Part shown: in pieces, positions 23,978 through 35,020 of the stretch | Position numbering within the stretch: position 1 is the first letter of the stretch | Layout of the letters: each line of letters starts with the position of its first letter | NCBI GenBank assembly: GCA_001600415.1 | Contig: BCJX01000013.1 | Span: forward strand, 1 to 64,000 | DNA length: 64,000 bases | DNA from: Pascua guehoae | Taxonomy: Eukaryota; Basidiomycota; Tremellomycetes; Trichosporonales; Trichosporonaceae | Direction: 5' to 3' | Translations under genes and position numbers: made by a program | The notes under the pieces: generated by a model | Databases searched by the model: none | Told to the model about the DNA's origin: nothing | What the model saw: only the letters and a program-made list of their open reading frames with translations

Positions 23978-24463
23978 CTACACAACACCCTCACCCTCAC
24001 TCGTGCTCGAGTCGCCGAGACTCACCTCGGCGGCATTGCCACTTCCTCCCCTATCCGAGTCTGACCTCGCCACTCCCGGGCGCGCCGACATGCTCACACT
24101 GGGCGACATACTAGCCAGCCGTGTCGCCAATGTCGAGACTTGTTGCGCGGTGCTGGTGAATAAGGCGTCCATCCCGTAGATTCCATGAACTGAACGGGCT
24201 CCGGCGATCTTTAGACCCTGCACAAATTGCGGTTCCCACATGCCAGGGGGGGCCTTGAGCTGTTCAAGCATTTTGGCAGGGTAGCCACAAAGCCACGTGT
24301 TGGATGCTGGCTGGATGGTTTTTAAGGGGTGAGAGAACTTTGGCAGGGGAGACCGCAGGACCAACTGCAGGACCCGACGGAACCCTGTGACCCACTTGGG
24401 GTTTGGACGGGTGGAGGCCGAGAAAGTGGAGCTCAAACTGTCGGCCGCTCCACACAGCCATCG
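23978..24463 (-). CDS. Possible small or partial unknown protein
   Basis: A minus-strand frame from about 24,436 to 23,978 encodes roughly 150 residues with coding-like composition: WVTGFRRVLQLVLRSPLPKF, then GYPAKMLEQLKAPPGMWEP, ending in a Ser/Gly/Glu tail. It has no ATG near its beginning; an upstream TAG at about 24,473 closes the frame. The start must therefore lie in an upstream exon, or at the internal Met of PAKMLE. It may be the last exon of the spliced transcript described at 24,500-25,700. I recognise no family. Confidence 0.35.
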   Translation of the reverse strand, partial: RWLCGAADSLSSTFSASTRPNPKWVTGFRRVLQLVLRSPLPKFSHPLKTIQPASNTWLCGYPAKMLEQLKAPPGMWEPQFVQGLKIAGARSVHGIYGMDALFTSTAQQVSTLATRLASMSPSVSMSARPGVARSDSDRGGSGNAAEVSLGDSSTSEGEGVV

Positions 24464-24499
24464 CCTCTACCGATACTCAAGTGCAACGCAGGTATACAT

Positions 24500-25715
24500 C
24501 AGGAACTAGGGGTATGTCCTGACGGTGGGCGCGATTGCGGAGGGCAGGGTAGGTAGCGGGGGGTCGGCGATGAGGTGATCGGTACGCAGCGGAGCGGAGG
24601 GGGGGGGGGGGGCTCGGGGGGGGGGGGGGTTGGGGGGGGGGGGAGGGTTAGGATGGCGGGTTTCACACCATGTAGGATGCAACGGAGAAGATGAGAAGGC
24701 TTCGCGGGGCAGACTCGATGCGTAGATGATGGGTGGGTGTTTACGATCGATGCAAGGCTGTTGGAGCCTGAGGGACTGGATGGAAGAGTAAGCGAACGTT
24801 AGCCAGCAAGTTAAGTGCAACTGACTGCGCAAGGTGGAGTAGACGGGGAGCGAGGTACGTTGTGGTGAATGGGTAACTTCGCGAGTTGCCGGGACTATCA
24901 AAAGCGAGTCATGGCTGTTCGTTCGTGAAAGAGCTGAAAGTAGGCCGGTGGCGCTGTGGTATGGTCGGATTGTGACTGACTGCTGGACCGTGCGGATGGG
25001 TGGGTGGGTGCTTGAGTTTGACGAGCTATAAACGTAAGCTCACGATGGATATTGGGTAGACGAGGCAATGGATGTTTGATGCAACTAACCCAGCGTGGCA
25101 CAGCGGAATGTAGAGTAACGATGGGGCGTGACTTTTGGTCTTCGAGAAACGGTTAGGAATGGGATATGGCGCTGAAAACGTAAGCCAAGATAAGATGGTG
25201 CGTGGAAAGCTGATGAAACTGACCGCTGGTACGGGAGAGGAAGACGAGCGAGATACCAGCGACCCCTGGGGAGGCGTAGTTGTTTGGGGTTTCAGAACCT
25301 GCCCAGTCAGCTAACGCTAGGCTTGCAAAGATGATGGGCGACCTTGGGTCTACTTACTGCAGGATGACGAAACTGGGCCAACGGAAGTAGATGGTGGCGG
25401 GGGGAGGGGCTAGAAATGGAAGCCAGAAGAGCGGGTGCACAACATGCAGGACATGATGATATGGGCACTGGTTGTCAGAATGAGTGATGTATGGGGCTTA
25501 AATGTGAGACTCGCTTATGGCGAGAAAACTTACCAGCTCAGCGAGAGACGAGATGGAACGATGGGGTGCTTGTGAGGGTTGTGCTGTAGGCGACGTGCCG
25601 ATTGGGCGAGCTAAAACGATTAGCTAGTCTCACACATAATATTACTTACTCGGTCGACAATGAACGGGACACTGGGACGACAATGGGCCCAGTACGTTGC
25701 GAGCAAGGTCGGCGC
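24500..25715 (-). other. Spliced minus-strand tract without a clear protein
   Basis: At least five good donor/branch/acceptor sets occur in order on the minus strand. Donors GTAAGT (near 25,649, 25,535 and 25,359), GTCAGT (near 25,230) and GTTAGT (near 25,095) pair with GCTAATC..TTTTAG, CTGACAACCAG, GCTGACTGGGCAG, GCTTACGTTTTCAG and GCTTACGTTTATAG. The exons between them are C/T-rich, 75-110 nt, and contain no open frame starting with ATG. From the third exon a stop-free frame without ATG runs to TAMTRF. It could be a long spliced 5' leader of the frame at 23,978-24,463, the 3' end of the gene upstream, or a non-coding RNA. G tracts of 12-15 occur at 24,600-24,645. Confidence 0.45.
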
Positions 25716-27950
25716 TTAGGAGGTGAACAAGTGGAGCGGCGAGGTACCCCCCGATGTGAAACGGGGCTTGGTGCAACCTTCCGACTGGAGCAAATAGGTG
25801 AAAACATCAATGGCGGTGTCGCAGAATGCCTCACGCTGATCGTGCGGTGGCCAATTGTCCGGCGAGGTGCCTGGGGGAGGGGAAACAAAGTCGTCGACCC
25901 AGCCCCCCATTGCCCGGCCGAGTATGTTGATCTGAAACGTCGCGTAGAGGGAATCGAAACGAAGTGAAATTTCACTGTGTTGTTCCATCGCCTTCCATTG
26001 CTCGCATAGAGCAACCAAGTCATTGCCCGCATTCGCTGCAGCTGGTAACAACTCGCCACCTAGGCCTCCAGCCGCGTTGACAGCGCTCTTGGAAGCTTTT
26101 GCTCCTCCTTTTACGGAAGTCAACATGACCCCAAGCCGGCCAAGGCGAGTCTGGGTCTTTTTGAGCTCGGGTTTGCACACTGAAACGAGAATTGAAACGA
26201 GCGTGCCCCATATCAGACCCGCTCGGAGGCCAAGGTAGAGAATGTTGTGCGAAGGCAGGCTGTGAGTTAGATCCCGTCCATCCTCCCCGTCCACCTAATC
26301 CTTGACTCACGGAGTCCTACCAAGCACACATTCCTTGGAACGCAGGTCCTCGTGTATAAGTGGACGGAGTCGGGGCTCAATGCGATCAAGCCAATCTGTC
26401 GAGTACACGATTGGGTCTAGCTCAACATAGGCGGCAAGCATGTCCTTGATGGCTAAGAGGGCCGTGGCTGGTTTAACTCCCCCTGTTTTCGGCTCGAGAA
26501 GGCTTTGGACGAGATCCGCCACCATGTATCGCGTTACATCCACCCCGACATAGCCCGCCAGTTTCATGTTCCGGACGTCGTTTGCAATGCGCATCGGACT
26601 GACACGCATATGACAAAGCCACTTTGACCAGCCAACCATAGTTGAATCTTCAGCGGTTGAATAACCTATGCCTTTTACTTTTGGCTGTGTTTTCCAACTG
26701 GTATTCTCACTTGAAACAGGTTCGCTGATGTGGCTGATAAACATAGCTGTAAGCCCATTCATCTGCACAACCCACCCCGTCAGTATCCACAACACATGGC
26801 TGTACTTGAGACGTACGACCATCTTCTTGTCTCCCTTTCCCTTCTTGAGTGTCGGCAAGTGGGCGATCACGTTCGTGTTGACAATGAAGTCGCGCGCGAA
26901 ATCGGCATACCACGGACTGTCGAAAACATTCGGTTCGCCCGATTTGCAGAGGTGCCCACGGCTAAAATTCGAATATAGTTGTGAAATCCGACTCTTGTTG
27001 CGACTATCGTTGACCGACTGCCAGCGCAAAGGCAGGTCAGATTTAGAGAGTGTTGTATTTTGAGATGAATCAAAAACTAAACGCATTGACGTCCTTTGAG
27101 CATACCATGGCCACCAGACCCTCAAGTCTGTGTTGTCCGGTTGTGAGTTGTCTGGTTGTGAGTTGTCTGGTTGGAGTTCTGAGAACAGTTGTCAGCCCAA
27201 CACAGCCTCAGTGACGGAGATGTGATGAGCAGCTCAGCTCTGGATGCTCACCATCGCCTGTGGTTTGGTGACACTTCAACGTGTCCGCTATTTTTGCCAC
27301 TATGATCACCATTTTCTCCCATTGGGCGTCACGTGGGGTGTAATAGGTCGGGGCTCCGTGCGTGGCCAGTAGCCGTCCATCAAGGCGGTTGCCGCTGCGT
27401 CTCCGACGGCGAGCCTCACGGCGCCAATGTGGAGAAGACGCCATTCGAGATGGCGTTTCCTGAACGTGACGGAGGTGGGCATGTAAAATCCCTTGTAGGT
27501 GGCAATCCATTGCAGGAAGAATTCGATTCGGGGGAACTTGTAGTCATCTTTGTAGTCATCTCCTCGATCAACTGGAGTGAATGGTGAGAGTGGGCAATCA
27601 CCCACTCTCTCCGTCATCGAGCTCCGAGGGATCTCTTCCTCCGGGAGATATATGTCGGGGTCGATTTTGAGGTACCGCATGATCCCAAGGAACGCGTATT
27701 CTTCTACCCACATCGAAAAAGTACGACGTGCGAGACAAAGTTTCTTGCCATCGCGATACGACGACAGCTGGGATTAGTGTCAGAGGAGTGAATACAGAGG
27801 CCAACGCAGACGCACCTCCGGACTGCAGAGGACTGCCTTGGGAGGCTCTTGGCAGACATTGCCCGTCCACTCGGGCGTGTAGCATCGGACTGGCTCGGTC
27901 CCAGTCGTGAAATCCTTCGAATACCAATGCTTCGAATACCCATCCTTCAT
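25716..27950 (-). CDS. Unknown protein with one membrane segment; frame break inside
   Basis: Exon 1 is 27950-27816 (MKDGYSKHWYSKDF...). A 48-nt intron leads to an exon starting 27767. A 73-nt intron (27251-27179) and a 51-nt intron (26310-26260) join 27178-26311 and 26259-25716, all in phase. Between about 27,430 and 27,360 the frame must change by one base: upstream reads to GDAAATALMDGYWPR, downstream resumes at APTYYTPRDAQWEKM. I found no intron with a good branch point there, so it is an indel or a missed intron. Exon 4 opens with three QPDNS-type repeats. A hydrophobic stretch (NILYLGLRAGLIWGTLVSIL) near the C-terminal part suggests membrane anchoring. No family recognised. The 3' end is uncertain because a further splice is possible near 25,730. 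Confidence 0.5.
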
Positions 27951-28763
27951 CGTAGAGGATGTATTGGAAGGGAGACGAAGGGAAGGGGGGCGAGCGGGCA
28001 AGCGGGGGAGGAAGAAGATAAGAGAATGAAGCGAAAAGGAAGATGAGCAAGTGGGTGGTGGCGAGTTGTCCAAAGCAGGACGCAGTGGTACACAGATATA
28101 TAGAAACACAGGTGCTCATACGTGGTACCGCACCGCACCGCCTCTTGGCTTCTGAGACACAAAGCAACTCGGCTAACTCCGCGGCTGTGATATATGTGGG
28201 TTTGCTGTCTGTGCGTGGGAATAACGGCCAGCCCGGGGTGGGTGCGGTGGGCCCCAGCTCAGACTGGCTATGCTTCTGGCTGTCGATTCCCCAGCGGCCA
28301 GTGGCCCGGACGCAGTGCGGGGTGCGCTCCTTTGCTCACGTGCCAGTGTGCATACTACCATCGGACATGAGGGTGGTGTTAGCCGGAGGGAGAGGTTGTG
28401 ATTTGCCCAGAGGTAGTGAGAGTCGACAAGTTGGGAATATGCGCGTCCATAGTCCCCGGCCCCGGTTTAAGGGCAAGTGTCGTGGGCGAACCTTGGTCCC
28501 ACAAGCAGTCGGCAGCAGCGATGACCTGGCCGCTGGATCCGTGAGGGTTCCCATTCACCAGACCGACGCTGCTGGGCCACACAGACGCTGCTGCACGTCG
28601 ACACACCAAACTGAGACGTCTGCCCAACACCCGGGTAGAGCATTACTCGCGGCCGTGTCAGAGGCCAAGGCGAAGCAGATCAGTCGCCACCACTGACTGC
28701 AACGCACATCTCCATTCCAAGACCCTAACGGGCTAATGACAAACAGTGCATCCGACACCTCGC
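27951..28763. other. Intergenic, no supported gene
   Basis: About 810 bases separate two minus-strand unknown genes. The first 100 bases upstream of the ATG at 27,950 are C/T-rich on the minus strand, as expected for a fungal promoter. The longest frame (28,043-28,696, plus) has no domain and is rejected. Confidence 0.5.
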
Positions 28764-30075
28764 CTAGATCTCCACCCATCCGTCCCATCCAGATCGTGGA
28801 GTGGTCGCCCCACGCGCCGTGTCATCGTCGTCGGGGGCGATGGGATCAACCTCGTAAGGGTCCTCTGTCTTTGTACCACCAATCTCTGAGACATCGTACT
28901 CGAGATGGAGGTTGATCTGCGCATCCGTGTACAGTTCCTTGCGGTCAGGATACGAGCCAATGATGCTCGGGTGCTGGTCACCGTACACTGCGCCGATGAG
29001 AGCGACCCAGTATGGGTTCTTCTCCGGCCCTGCAAGATGGGAGGGGAGCCCGATGCGCACATTTCCCTGTGCCCCGTTAGTGCCCGTTGGCAGAGCAACC
29101 GGACCATGGACTGGCGCCTTACCACCCATGTCTGAGCCAAGATGGCTACTCACGATGATGAGGAAAGCTAGATGGTCGGCCTTGCTTGTCCCCATTGCAG
29201 ACCCCACAAGCTCAGTAATTGCTCCACGCCCTTTCCAATCGAGGCCCGCCATCCATGGGTAGTGCGGAAACTCTTCGAGAGCCTGGCGGCTAAATTGGTG
29301 GCCGGGAGGCAAGTAGAGGGTGTTACCTTTGGCGCACTCGCTCTTGAGGACAGCGACACCCTCTAGAATTCTTTGTGGATCCGGGCTGTACGAACGCAAC
29401 GAGCCGTCACCGTTCGACTTCTTGAGATGGTCATAGTAGCAGATGCCGTTCACCAGTCGTCGGGACCAGCGGCTCACACACTCCAGATACGCCTGTACGT
29501 CGGCTGGGTAGCTAGAGTCAGGGGGGCTTTGACGGTAGATCCTACCTAAATGGGTCGATCTGGTCGATATCTGTCCAAATGTCAATCAGATAGTCCTCCG
29601 AGTTGGCAGAGCCAGTAAAGTAGGGTCCAGGCGATGCCATGGGACTGTTGTGAGCGGACGCGTGGGGTGAAGCAAACTTACCTGCTGCTTTCCAATTTCG
29701 TTGCAGTGGGAGGCAATTTGCCATCACGATATTGCCAGCTGCGACAGTGAGTGCCGGACTGGTAAAGCGAGGAATACATACTCGTCAGGACGGAGACCGT
29801 GAGACCGGCTCGGGTTTGTGGGTCGAGAAGGAGGGGTCTTGACGCTTTCCAGACTAAACGAATACATTAATAACGCCAATAGATTCCTGTACCCACCTGT
29901 CTGGAGTAAGCGATGTCGATGGTGACATTGGCTGAAAAGAGGTTGCACTTGTTTGGATGTCTTGTGCAACGCGTGTCACTAGTTTCGAAGGCCGTTCAAA
30001 AGGACGACTGTGGTCGGCATCCTGTCCGCTGTGAAATGCGCCCGAGTCTCTGGGATGGTAGTTGGGATGGGGCAT
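28764..30075 (-). CDS. Unknown protein, six exons
   Basis: Exons 30075-29897, 29853-29782, 29738-29682, 29644-29546, 29511-29154 and 29066-28764 give 355 residues. Introns are 43, 43, 37, 34 and 87 nt; the 87-nt one has GTGAGT, CACTAAC and GCACAG and is a multiple of three. The N-terminal ~110 residues are His/Ser/Pro-rich and look disordered. A folded region follows (SEDYLIDIWTDIDQIDPF, QAYLECVSRWSRRLVNGICY, NPYWVALIGAVYGDQHPSII). The C-terminus is acidic (PIAPDDDDTARG). I recognise no domain. No signal peptide is seen. Confidence 0.65.
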
Positions 30076-30629
30076 GGTGAGAGTATAGTCGGGATGCCCA
30101 GGAGATGTGGGTGAATGATGGATGGGTGGATAGATGGAGTGCAAGAGAAAGATGAGTCAATTGGAGCATTCAGATGGGGGGGGGGGGGGTCGGCAACTTG
30201 ACAGGGCCCCGCATGCCGGCATCCCTCGTAGCCACATGCCCTTCGTTTCAACCTCAACCTAAACTTCGAAGAACTCATCCGAAACAGGGCTAATAGCTAA
30301 CAGGGTATATATCAGCTGTACACTACAGCACTGTATGACCAGTTGCACATGCAGACTGAGCTGAGTGTCGGGTGGGGCAGATGAACTCGATATGTTGTTG
30401 TAGAGCCAAACAGCTGTTGTGGCAGAGGGCACAGGTAAGGCCCTTGCAGTCGCTCCCATCCGCTCCCATCGGTGGTGATAGTCCAGAAAGTCAGTATGCC
30501 GATTGGGCATAGATTCGTCCGTGGGCAAGTTGATCCGACGCCTGCAGGTCCAACACGACAAGCACGGACACGATGGATTCATTGACAAACTACCGACAAC
30601 TCGTACTCCATGGACGACCTTCCTCTGAC
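30076..30629. other. Intergenic with 14-nt G run
   Basis: No gene is supported. Fourteen G bases lie at 30,176-30,189. The rest is the upstream region of the unknown gene ending at 28,764 and the region beyond the monooxygenase remnant. Confidence 0.5.
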
Positions 30630-30836
30630 CTACAGATGCAGGATCTGCTGCACAACATCCCCAAGCACGCTAGCGTGATCCTCCACAGACGTCGCTGCAC
30701 GGAACGCAACGACACCGTCCGGTCGGACAAGCACAGCCCCCTCCGAGTCAATGGCGTAGCGCTGGAGGAACTGTTGATCGACATCCTCAATACCCGGGTC
30801 GCCAATCAGGTAGACACCAATGGGGACATTGTACTT
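30630..30836 (-). pseudogene. Cut-off thioredoxin-like C-terminal domain of the monooxygenase
   Basis: Directly after the in-frame TAA (30839-30837) the same frame stays open for 68 codons to TAG (30632-30630). It reads KYNVPIGVYLIGDPG..., then GAVLVRPDGVVAFR. GAVLVRPDG-x-VAWR is the hallmark of the thioredoxin-like C-terminal domain in phenol-hydroxylase/MhpA-type FAD monooxygenases. It contains no ATG, so it cannot be translated on its own. The TAA stands where AAA or GAA would be expected. It is a nonsense mutation, a sequencing error or a readthrough stop. Confidence 0.8.
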
Positions 30837-32306
30837 TTAGGCAACCGAAGCCGCTGCCGTGCGCCACGCGGTACCCGCCTCGCCCTTGGTCGAAAAGACG
30901 GTGAGCCCCGTACCCCACAGGTGAACAGTCGAGAGGTTGCGGTGCTTGCCAAGCCACAAGTGGGGGGCGCGGCAGCCTGGAGTCGCGCTCTGAACATAGT
31001 CGGAATAGTTGTCCTCGACCGCTGGTGGCGAGGTGCCATCGGGCACGACTGCGGCCGACTTGTAGTGGACGCCAAACTCAATGCCGAGGTGGTTGCCATA
31101 CCGACGTGCCTCGCGTACGACCGTCGCCGTGTCCATCTCGATAAGCCCACGCCAGGCCTTGTTGATGCGGCCGACGTTGGCTTGGTTTTCGAGGCTCTGG
31201 TTGACGGTTTCGGCTGAGGGCGGGCGACGCTCGAGGTCGTACGTGTCGATGAGCCCCCAGCCAGCGAGGCCCTTGGCGCAGTAGGCGAGCTTCCACATGA
31301 CATTGTGCATGCCCTGCAAACCTGTGTTGACACCGAGACCACCGGTCGGGGGGAACTGATGTGCCGCATCGCCAGTGAGAATGACGCGCCCGCGCACAAA
31401 CTCTGTGGCGGTCGTGGCGTTCATCGTCCACATGCCGATGCTCCTGACATCGACGTCGAGATCGGCAATGCCAGTGGCCTCGCGGACCCACCACTGGCAC
31501 TTTTCAGCCGTCCAAATCTCCTTTTGCCACTCCTCGCGTTTGACCTTGATCTGGCAAAGCCAGCGGCCCTGGGCGTTGAGGGGCTGGAGAACACCCCCAA
31601 TGTCCTTTGTGTGGATGAAAAGGAGTACGCCCTTGCGATCCTGGATGTGGGGCTCGATGTCGGCGTAAAAGTACGTGTTGATAAAGTAGTGGAGGTCGTG
31701 CGATCCAGTGCGGACGATTTTGAGCTCCTCGCGGATGGGGCTGCTGTATCCATCGGCAGCGATGAGTGCGACGCCCTCGAGTTCATACTTTTCGCCCGTC
31801 TTGCGGTTCTCGACGAGGATGCGCACGCCGTCGGCATCCTTTTCCGCGCCCTCGAGGATGCCAAGGCACTTGTGTTCGAATCGAACATCGACCAGACCCG
31901 TCGAAATGGCCTTGTCGAGAATAATCTGTTCGAGAAGATCCTGGCTCGACATGATGGGCTCGGCGGGCGAAATGTCGGGACCAGGGCCTTCAAAGCCACG
32001 CGCCGGAATCTGTCCAATCTGCTCGCCCGTCACCTGGTTGAAGAAGCGGATGGGACTCTTCCACCCGGGCGGCGTGTCGATGGCGCGGAGGCGGCGATAC
32101 ACGTCTGTGCCCCAGTGGGTCGCGATCTCCATGGTGCGGGTGTTGAAGTTGCGAGTCTTGGGGTGCCATGCGACGCCCTTGTGCAGCTCGAGGAGGATGA
32201 CGGGAACATTGAAGCGGACGAGCTCGAGAGAAGCGGCGAGACCGACTGGACCGCCGCCGACAATGATGATGGGCTTGGGAGGTGAAGCGGGGAGCTCAAC
32301 AGCCAT
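30837..32306 (-). CDS. FAD-dependent aromatic-type monooxygenase (PF01494)
   Basis: A single exon encodes 489 residues from the ATG at 32306 to the TAA at 30837. The Rossmann GXGXXG motif is IIVGGGPVGLAASLELV (Gly17-Gly22), the DG motif is ALIAADGYSSP (Asp185) and the GD motif is VILTGDAAHQFPPTGGLGVN (Asp313). These are diagnostic of class A flavoprotein hydroxylases such as MhpA or phenol hydroxylase, which use NAD(P)H and O2 to hydroxylate aromatic rings. The usual C-terminal thioredoxin-like domain is cut off by the stop but still encoded downstream in frame; with it the protein would have 558 residues. The catalytic domains are complete, so the short form might still work. It is divergent from a Dal5-type permease. 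Confidence 0.92.
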   Translation of the reverse strand: MAVELPASPPKPIIIVGGGPVGLAASLELVRFNVPVILLELHKGVAWHPKTRNFNTRTMEIATHWGTDVYRRLRAIDTPPGWKSPIRFFNQVTGEQIGQIPARGFEGPGPDISPAEPIMSSQDLLEQIILDKAISTGLVDVRFEHKCLGILEGAEKDADGVRILVENRKTGEKYELEGVALIAADGYSSPIREELKIVRTGSHDLHYFINTYFYADIEPHIQDRKGVLLFIHTKDIGGVLQPLNAQGRWLCQIKVKREEWQKEIWTAEKCQWWVREATGIADLDVDVRSIGMWTMNATTATEFVRGRVILTGDAAHQFPPTGGLGVNTGLQGMHNVMWKLAYCAKGLAGWGLIDTYDLERRPPSAETVNQSLENQANVGRINKAWRGLIEMDTATVVREARRYGNHLGIEFGVHYKSAAVVPDGTSPPAVEDNYSDYVQSATPGCRAPHLWLGKHRNLSTVHLWGTGLTVFSTKGEAGTAWRTAAASVA

Positions 32307-33128
32307 GGTGTGAGGTTGCTGTGGTGGAGAATGATGTGGTGAAGGAAGGATGGGTGGGGTAATGGAGTTGGGGACGCGCGGGGGCAGTATTTGTATTGGC
32401 ATCGAGGAGCACAATCTGTCCTCTGGTGGTCAGTTACTCGCGTCGGCAAAGCTCATCCAAGTCTGGTTCAGGCAGTGCATGGCAACATGTCGATGCGGGG
32501 AAGCAAAGGATGTTGGTTGCCGAAGCACGCAGTCTAACACGATCGGTCGGCGGCTCGGTCGGCACACTGTCGGGCCGTCCCGTTGCCCAAGCACGCATTC
32601 CTGTATCGTGTTTACCAGCGGATGCCGAGGGCAGGCTGGTGGGCAACACACAAGAAGGGGTGGGCCATGCTACCCAGCCGCAATCAACTGGGCATCGAGT
32701 CGGTCGGCTCAGTGGTCGGTCGGTCGGCCCCCGAGTGTGGGGTGATGACGGGGCCAGGAGGTTGCATGCATGCAACATTGGTCGGCCGGCTCGGCGGAAC
32801 GACATGGTGGCTTGCCTGGTCTCCACAAATGCCACAATGCCTCAAAATGCACACTGCCACGACTGAACACCGCCCATGCAACCATGGACACGCTCTGAAT
32901 GCATGAGTAACCTGCCGAATGCATGAGTAACCGGCCCACCTTTGAACCCCGCACCTTTCACGTGTGGCCCCACATGTTCTATGAGCCCCACAGCTTCTTA
33001 AGGGCCTCTCGGCAGTCACCATCGCCCACAGACTTTACTTCCAGCCAAGTTCTTGTCACCTCCGCCCCCAGTCGCCAAGTAGTGACAGACCTCCCCCAAC
33101 CATCTCTTGACCTTTGTCATCCGTCACC
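32307..33128. promoter_or_regulatory. Divergent promoter rich in CGG triplets
   Basis: This 822-bp gap lies between the monooxygenase and the permease. Between 32,540 and 32,790 the sequence CGGTCGG and close variants occur at least six times, including GGTCGGTCGGTCGG near 32,717-32,730. CGG is the usual half-site of Zn2Cys6 regulators, three of which lie within 20 kb. The direct-repeat arrangement is visible; the binding role is inference. Confidence 0.4.
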
Positions 33129-35020
33129 ATGTCAAACGACAACGAGAAAGTGGAAATGTCACACACCGAGGACATTCACAAGCTTCAACCCGTCCACAGC
33201 AATATCGACGACCTCGACATTCGCCTGGCCAAGATGGACGGAAAGGACCTCGGTATGGCGGACGGTCACATCCACGATGCCGACACATACACACCTGCTC
33301 AGTACAAGCGGATCCTCCGCAAAGTGGATTTGTAAGTGGCGCCATTCAGAGGTGATGAATGCCTAGTTGACTTTTCCAGTATCCAGTTGGTGCGTACCTG
33401 TGGGACAAGAGATGAGACAGTGTAGCTGATGACCGATTGCTTCTCTATGACAGCCGTTAATGATGATCAGTGAGTACCACGGATTCCTATTCCCCTCCAC
33501 ATTGCTGACATGACAGCGTATGGCATGCAGTTTGCCGACAAACAGAGCCTTGCAAGTGGTGTGCTGTTTGGCCTGCGCGAGGACACCAAGCTCGTCGGGA
33601 ATGAGTATGCCAACCTCACGACATTTTTCTGTGAGTGCGAGTCATTTTTTTGGCATGTCCCAATGTCACTTGTCACGTTAAATACTAACACCTAGTCATG
33701 GCGTACGGAATTTTCCAAATTCCGATGGGCTGGCTCTGCCAACGTCGTCCCATTGGCAAGGTCATTGGCACTTGCGTCATTTTCTGGGGCGTCAGTGTCA
33801 TGTGCATGGGTGCCGCCAACAACTATGCTCAGCTCGTGGGCCTGCGCATCCTCCTGGGCATGTTCGAGTCGGTCCTTACGCCAGGATTTGCCATCCTCAC
33901 TTCATCATGGTACTTGCGCTCGGAGCAGACCATTCGCCAGGTTTCATACTATACAATGACCACCGCGGTTGTAGTCGTCTCGTCTGTCATCATTTACTAC
34001 TTGGCCGACAACGCCGAGAGGAATGGCGGCCTGGCGGCATGGCGTGTCATCAACCTATTCCTCGGCGGTTTGACGATATTCCTCGGAGTGCTCGACGTGA
34101 TCGTGTGGGATACACCCGATCGCGCTTGGTGGCTGCGTGGGGAGGAAAAGGAGATTGCCAAGACGCGTATCGTCTCAAATGCCAGTGAGTAGGGAGAGCA
34201 ACATACGAGCGTCGACTGACAGTCACAGCGGGCGGCGCCGAACGGCACGAATGGAAGTGGGAGCAAGTGCGCGAGTGTTTCAGGGACCCACAGTCCTACT
34301 TTTTCATCCTGTTCAACATCCTCGTCACCATCCCGAACGGCGGTGTTACGACTTTTGGGCCTCTCATCTTCAGCTCGTTTGGTTTCACGCCTCTCCAAAC
34401 CGTACTCTACGGACTGCCTCAGCAGGCAATCTCCTTCTTCTTCCTCCTCATCACCGGAAACATTGTTGGGCGCTACCCCAAAACGCGCTTCCCGTTTGTG
34501 GGGCTGATTCTGGCGCTCTGTTGCGCATGCCTCCTTTCCACTGGTCTTCTCCCCGCCGACGATGACAACAAGTGGACCAAGTGGGCTCTCTTCTCTTTCG
34601 TGTCCATTTACGGCGTTGCCATGTACCTCGTGTGGCCGCTCATGTCCATCAACGTTGCCGGCCGGACAAAGAAGACGTGGGTGAGCACGACATCGCTCAT
34701 GACGTTCTGCGTCGGCAACATTGTCGGGTCCCAAATTTTCCGCCCCTCGGATGCGCCTCATTACATCAAGGGACTGATTGGATGTGCCGTGTCCATGATC
34801 ATCCTTTGCGTCGTTTGCGCCGCTTGGTGGGTCTACTACGAGTGGACAAACCGCCGCCGTGAGCGCGACTTCCTTGCCTCGGGCAAGACGCAGGAAGAGC
34901 AAGACTACCAGCGCAAGCTCGCAGGCGAAGCAGACCTTACGGACATGCAGGTAAGACCTGCTCATGAAATCGTGAATTTCACTAACGCAACAGAACGTCC
35001 ATTTCCGGTACTCAACCTAA
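33129..35020 (+). CDS. MFS anion:cation symporter, allantoate permease (Dal5) family
   Basis: Seven exons (33129-33331, 33380-33389, 33454-33469, 33517-33630, 33696-34184, 34229-34950, 34994-35020) give 526 residues. Exons 2 and 3 are 10 and 16 nt, yet all phases agree and give FIQLPLMMITYGMQFADKQS. Family signatures are GLREDTKLVGNEYANLTTFF, MAYGIFQIPMGWLCQRRPIGK in the helix 2-3 loop, and the C-terminal NVHFRYST ending typical of Dal5 relatives. About 12 hydrophobic segments are present. The family imports carboxylate-bearing nitrogen or vitamin compounds with protons at the plasma membrane. Its place between a monooxygenase and a regulator suggests uptake of the cluster's substrate. Confidence 0.92.

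Noticed and set aside
27598..28167. 189-codon minus-strand frame
   Set aside because: It reads through the first intron of the unknown gene in the wrong frame; the spliced model is better.
31305..32285. 326-codon plus-strand frame
   Set aside because: It is the antisense shadow of the monooxygenase, which has clear FAD motifs.
33997..34965. 322-codon minus-strand frame
   Set aside because: It is antisense to the Dal5-type permease.
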